DNA of 6,428 bases. It comes from an uncultured Prevotella sp. (GTDB taxonomy: Bacteria > Bacteroidota > Bacteroidia > Bacteroidales > Bacteroidaceae). The stretch is from positions 1 to 6,428 of the forward strand of contig ONQK01000192.1 of NCBI GenBank assembly GCA_900319895.1, read 5' to 3'. Of this stretch, positions 3,679-6,428 are shown piece by piece. How positions within the stretch are numbered: position 1 is the stretch's first letter; every line of letters begins with the position of its first letter. The notes beneath the pieces are model-generated. The model did no database searches, was not told the origin of the DNA, and saw only the letters and a program-made list of their open reading frames with translations. The position numbers were made by a program, and so were the translations under genes.

Positions 3679-6428
3679 ATGAGAGCCAAAACAGAATGTT
3701 TCTTGCCCTGTCAAGATACAGACAGTATGCAAGCCACGCTTTCCCAACTGTGTGAAGACAAGACCATCAAACAAGTCTACCTGCTCACCAAAGTGCCCAA
3801 CGACGCAGCAGAATACCCGAAGAATGTAGCCTTCCTGCAAGCCGACCAGCTACTTTCGACAAATTCGATGCTCAACATCGCACAAACGGCCACCACAGAA
3901 TATACGCTCCTTTCGCTCAAGCCAACCCCTTTGAACATCGGACAAAACGCACTCATCCGGCTGCTCAGGACCGCCTCAGACACCGATGCCGCGATGGTTT
4001 ACAGCGACTTTTATGTCACAAAGAACGGGAAGACGCAAAAACATCCCGTCATCGACTATCAGGACGGTTCGCTCCGCGACGACTTCGACTTCGGGCAGCT
4101 GGTGCTGCTGCGCACATCACTCTTGAAAGAATATGCCGCACAAGCAACAGAAAAGACATATCAATACGCCGGCTGGTACGACCTGCGCCTGTTTCTCAGC
4201 CGGAAAGGCAAGCTGTTCCATCTAAACGAATATCTGTACACGGCCTTGGAGACCGACCTCAGGACAAGTGGCGAGAAGCAGTTCGACTACGTCAATCCGA
4301 ACAACCGAGAAGTACAAGTTGAGATGGAACGGGCTGTCACGGCACACCTGCAGGCCGTCGGCGCATTGGTCGACCCGTCGCAATATCCCGTGCCAGACTT
4401 CAACGAGCAGCCTTTTGAGATTGAGGCCTCCGTGGTCATCCCGGTCTACAACAGGGCAAAGACCGTCGCCGATGCAGTGGACAGCGCATTGCGACAGCAG
4501 ACGAAATTCAAGTTCAACGTCATCGTCGTCGACAACCATTCGACCGATGGGACGACCAAGATCCTTGAAGAAATTGCAAAGATCGACGACAGGCTGCATC
4601 ACATCATCCCCAAGCGCGACGACCTAGGCATCGGCGGCTGCTGGAATGTGGCCATCAACGACGAACACTGCGGTAAATTTGCGATACAACTCGACAGCGA
4701 CGACCTTTACTCTTCCGAAAAGAGCCTGCAAAGCATCGTTGACGCCTTTTATCAACAAAAAGCCGCGATGGTCATCGGCAGCTACCGCATGTGCGACTTC
4801 AACCTCAACACATTACCTCCCGGGCTCATTGACCACCGCGAGTGGAGCGACGAAAACGGGGCGAACAATGCCTTGAGGGTCAACGGCCTGGGGGCACCGC
4901 GCGCCTTTTTCACGCCATTGGTCCGGCAAATACAGTTCCCCAACACAAGCTATGGCGAGGACTACGCCCTGGGCCTGGCCTTTAGCCGCAGATACCGCAT
5001 CGGAAGGATATACGACGAACTCTACCTATGCCGCCGGTGGAGCGGAAACAGCGATGCCGACCTGGACATAGACCGACAAAACGCCAACAACCTCTATAAA
5101 GACAGGCTTCGCACCATGGAGCTGCTGGCCAGACAGCGGATGCAGATGGGCAAAGACGACATTGACACAGACCATTCGCTTGTGAGGTTTTTCAACCGGC
5201 AATTAGAAAAATGGGACGACGCACGCAAACGATACAAAGACTTGCAAAACATTGAGACAAAAGCATTGGGCGAATATGTGGTGCAATGGAATCCCGAACG
5301 GATGACCTCGACGAGCGCCTCCATCGACAAAAAGGCAATAGACCAGCGCCCCTGCTTCCTCTGTGAGAAAAACCGTCCTGAGATACAAATCACCAAAGCC
5401 GTCGACAAACAATTCGAGCTGTTGGTCAACCCTTTCCCCATCCTGCCGGCGCACTTCACGATTCCCCTGAAAAGCCATTTGCCACAAGCCATCCGCGAGT
5501 ACGAGGGGAAAATATACCAGTTGCTCACACAATACAGCGACCTGACCATCCTCTACAACGGTCCCCAAAGCGGGGCGTCGGCGCCCGACCACATGCATTT
5601 CCAGGCCATCATGGGCGACAGTCTGCCCATCCAAAGCCAATGGCAGCGACTAGGCCGGAGCCTGGAGGGCATCCACCTGGTCAATGAGGAAGAGGGAATC
5701 TATCTCGTCAAAGACTTTCCGCACGCTGCCATCTGCATCAAAAGCAAAAGTGCAGAAGAGAGCAAAAAGCTCTTCAAGACAGTATACCAGTCACTCCCAC
5801 AACAAGAAAACGGCGGCGAGCCCATGCTCAACATTGTAGCATGGAAGAGCGAAGACAAGTTCGTGACCATTGTCTTTCCACGCCGGAAACACCGTCCTGA
5901 CTGCTATTTTGCCACAGGCGAGGAGCAATTCCTGGTCAGCCCGGGCGCCATCGACATGGGCGGCCTTGTCATCATGCCCAGAAAAGAAGACTTTGAGCGG
6001 ATCACGCAGCAAAAACTTGAACACATCATAAAAGAAGTGACTCCAACGGAAAAGGAATTGGATGAAATTACAGAAAACATTCGAAACAACGTCAAAAAGA
6101 GTGTATCAAAGAAAGAAGAAAGCCTCAAACTCGACAAGCAGCCCTTGGTCTCAATAGGAATCGTGAGCGGGCAAGACATCTGCTTCAACCTTAACGGCAT
6201 TTTTCTAGCAAAAGGGGAGAAAATCAAAGGCGAGCAGCGCGTCGAGTTTGCAGAAGGCGGCATCCAATGGAACGGCAAGCTCTACCGGGAGCTGACCTTC
6301 ACGCCCCAGGCCAGCGAGGCTTCGTTCTCGCTTTCAAACGTCACCATCGGCGTAAACTTCCATTGGGAGAGGAAAGAGACGCAAATCTTCCAAGGCACAT
6401 TGAGGCTCGTGGTCGAAGCCGGGAAGAT
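3679..6428 (+). CDS. Multidomain glycosyltransferase / DUF4922 (HIT-like) / SpoIID-like protein, 3' end cut by the window
   Basis: The frame runs open for 916 codons to the window edge. Residues 1 to about 235 form a GT-A-like domain (ECFLPCQD near the start, YSDFY with D110, LRDDFDFG at 132-139, YAGWYDLRLFLS) whose metal motif looks degenerate. Residues 250 to about 460 are a canonical family 2 glycosyltransferase: SVVIPVYNR at 251-259, VVDNHSTDG, the metal-binding DSDD at 339-342, GED at 426-428 and RRW at 452-454. Residues about 480-780 resemble DUF4922: CFLC at 559-562, LVNPFPILPAHFTIP, then SGASAPDHMHFQ with H638 and H640, the HxHxQ motif of GalT/Ap4A- and GDP-sugar-phosphorylase-like enzymes. 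A charged linker (about 786-820) leads to PLVSIGIVSGQDICFNLNG from 822, which resembles the N-terminal part of a SpoIID/LytB domain. No signal peptide is seen. The ATG at 3679 is preferred because MRAKTECFLPC looks like the natural start; the in-frame ATG at 3610 would add 23 residues. The biological role is unknown to me; envelope glycan synthesis is an inference. Confidence 0.88.
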   Translation, partial: MRAKTECFLPCQDTDSMQATLSQLCEDKTIKQVYLLTKVPNDAAEYPKNVAFLQADQLLSTNSMLNIAQTATTEYTLLSLKPTPLNIGQNALIRLLRTASDTDAAMVYSDFYVTKNGKTQKHPVIDYQDGSLRDDFDFGQLVLLRTSLLKEYAAQATEKTYQYAGWYDLRLFLSRKGKLFHLNEYLYTALETDLRTSGEKQFDYVNPNNREVQVEMERAVTAHLQAVGALVDPSQYPVPDFNEQPFEIEASVVIPVYNRAKTVADAVDSALRQQTKFKFNVIVVDNHSTDGTTKILEEIAKIDDRLHHIIPKRDDLGIGGCWNVAINDEHCGKFAIQLDSDDLYSSEKSLQSIVDAFYQQKAAMVIGSYRMCDFNLNTLPPGLIDHREWSDENGANNALRVNGLGAPRAFFTPLVRQIQFPNTSYGEDYALGLAFSRRYRIGRIYDELYLCRRWSGNSDADLDIDRQNANNLYKDRLRTMELLARQRMQMGKDDIDTDHSLVRFFNRQLEKWDDARKRYKDLQNIETKALGEYVVQWNPERMTSTSASIDKKAIDQRPCFLCEKNRPEIQITKAVDKQFELLVNPFPILPAHFTIPLKSHLPQAIREYEGKIYQLLTQYSDLTILYNGPQSGASAPDHMHFQAIMGDSLPIQSQWQRLGRSLEGIHLVNEEEGIYLVKDFPHAAICIKSKSAEESKKLFKTVYQSLPQQENGGEPMLNIVAWKSEDKFVTIVFPRRKHRPDCYFATGEEQFLVSPGAIDMGGLVIMPRKEDFERITQQKLEHIIKEVTPTEKELDEITENIRNNVKKSVSKKEESLKLDKQPLVSIGIVSGQDICFNLNGIFLAKGEKIKGEQRVEFAEGGIQWNGKLYRELTFTPQASEASFSLSNVTIGVNFHWERKETQIFQGTLRLVVEAGK

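Noticed and set aside
4268..4627. Plus-strand open frame of 119 codons within the glycosyltransferase gene
   Set aside because: Its translation is Ser/Thr/Arg-rich and low in complexity, as expected for an out-of-frame shadow; the frame of the large gene carries the clear GT2 motifs.
5094..5640. Overlapping minus-strand open frames of 145-151 codons opposite the DUF4922 region
   Set aside because: They are antisense shadows of the long plus-strand frame, with no recognisable domain, no start signal and no conserved motif.
1..6428. CRISPR array, tRNA, rRNA, or insertion-sequence ends
   Set aside because: No regularly spaced direct repeats, no tRNA-like cloverleaf, no rRNA-like sequence and no transposase frame with flanking inverted repeats were seen on reading both strands.

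Overview
The window looks like chromosomal DNA from a member of the Bacteroidota, most likely the Bacteroidales and plausibly a Prevotella-type organism. The evidence is an LptE of the Bacteroidota form, a SecG with the long Ala/Pro/Lys/Glu tail seen in that phylum, a promoter of the Bacteroidota TAnnTTTG type, and a large glycosyltransferase/DUF4922 protein of a kind I know only from this phylum. The taxonomic call rests on protein character alone, without a database search.

Layout. Positions 1-439 hold a broken accessory gene on the + strand. It is the N-terminal, helix-turn-helix part of a RhuM-type protein, disrupted by an apparent one-base deletion and then joined to about 200 bases of unrecognised sequence. 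Positions 453-3438 hold four tightly packed minus-strand genes, read from right to left: a sigma-54 (RpoN) enhancer-binding regulator without an N-terminal sensor domain, the outer-membrane lipoprotein lptE (overlapping the regulator by 20 bases), a Bacteroidota-specific TPR-like protein, and secG. A stem-loop 26 bases past the secG stop pairs better as minus-strand RNA and may end the operon. Positions 3439-3678 are a divergent intergenic region with a good Bacteroidota promoter facing right and two inverted repeats. From 3679 to the right edge runs one open reading frame of more than 916 codons, cut by the window end.

How the genes work together. The minus-strand operon combines envelope biogenesis functions, LPS transport to the outer membrane (LptE) and protein export (SecG), with a regulator that could tune them through RpoN; this link is inferred from gene order. 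The divergent giant gene has, in order, a degenerate GT-A-like domain, a canonical family 2 glycosyltransferase domain, a DUF4922 domain with an HxHxQ (HIT/GalT-superfamily) nucleotidyl-transfer motif, and the beginning of what looks like a SpoIID/LytB-type domain. This combination of sugar transfer, sugar-nucleotide chemistry and cell-wall-type chemistry in one polypeptide, with no obvious signal peptide, is the most interesting object in the window. Its function is not known to me.
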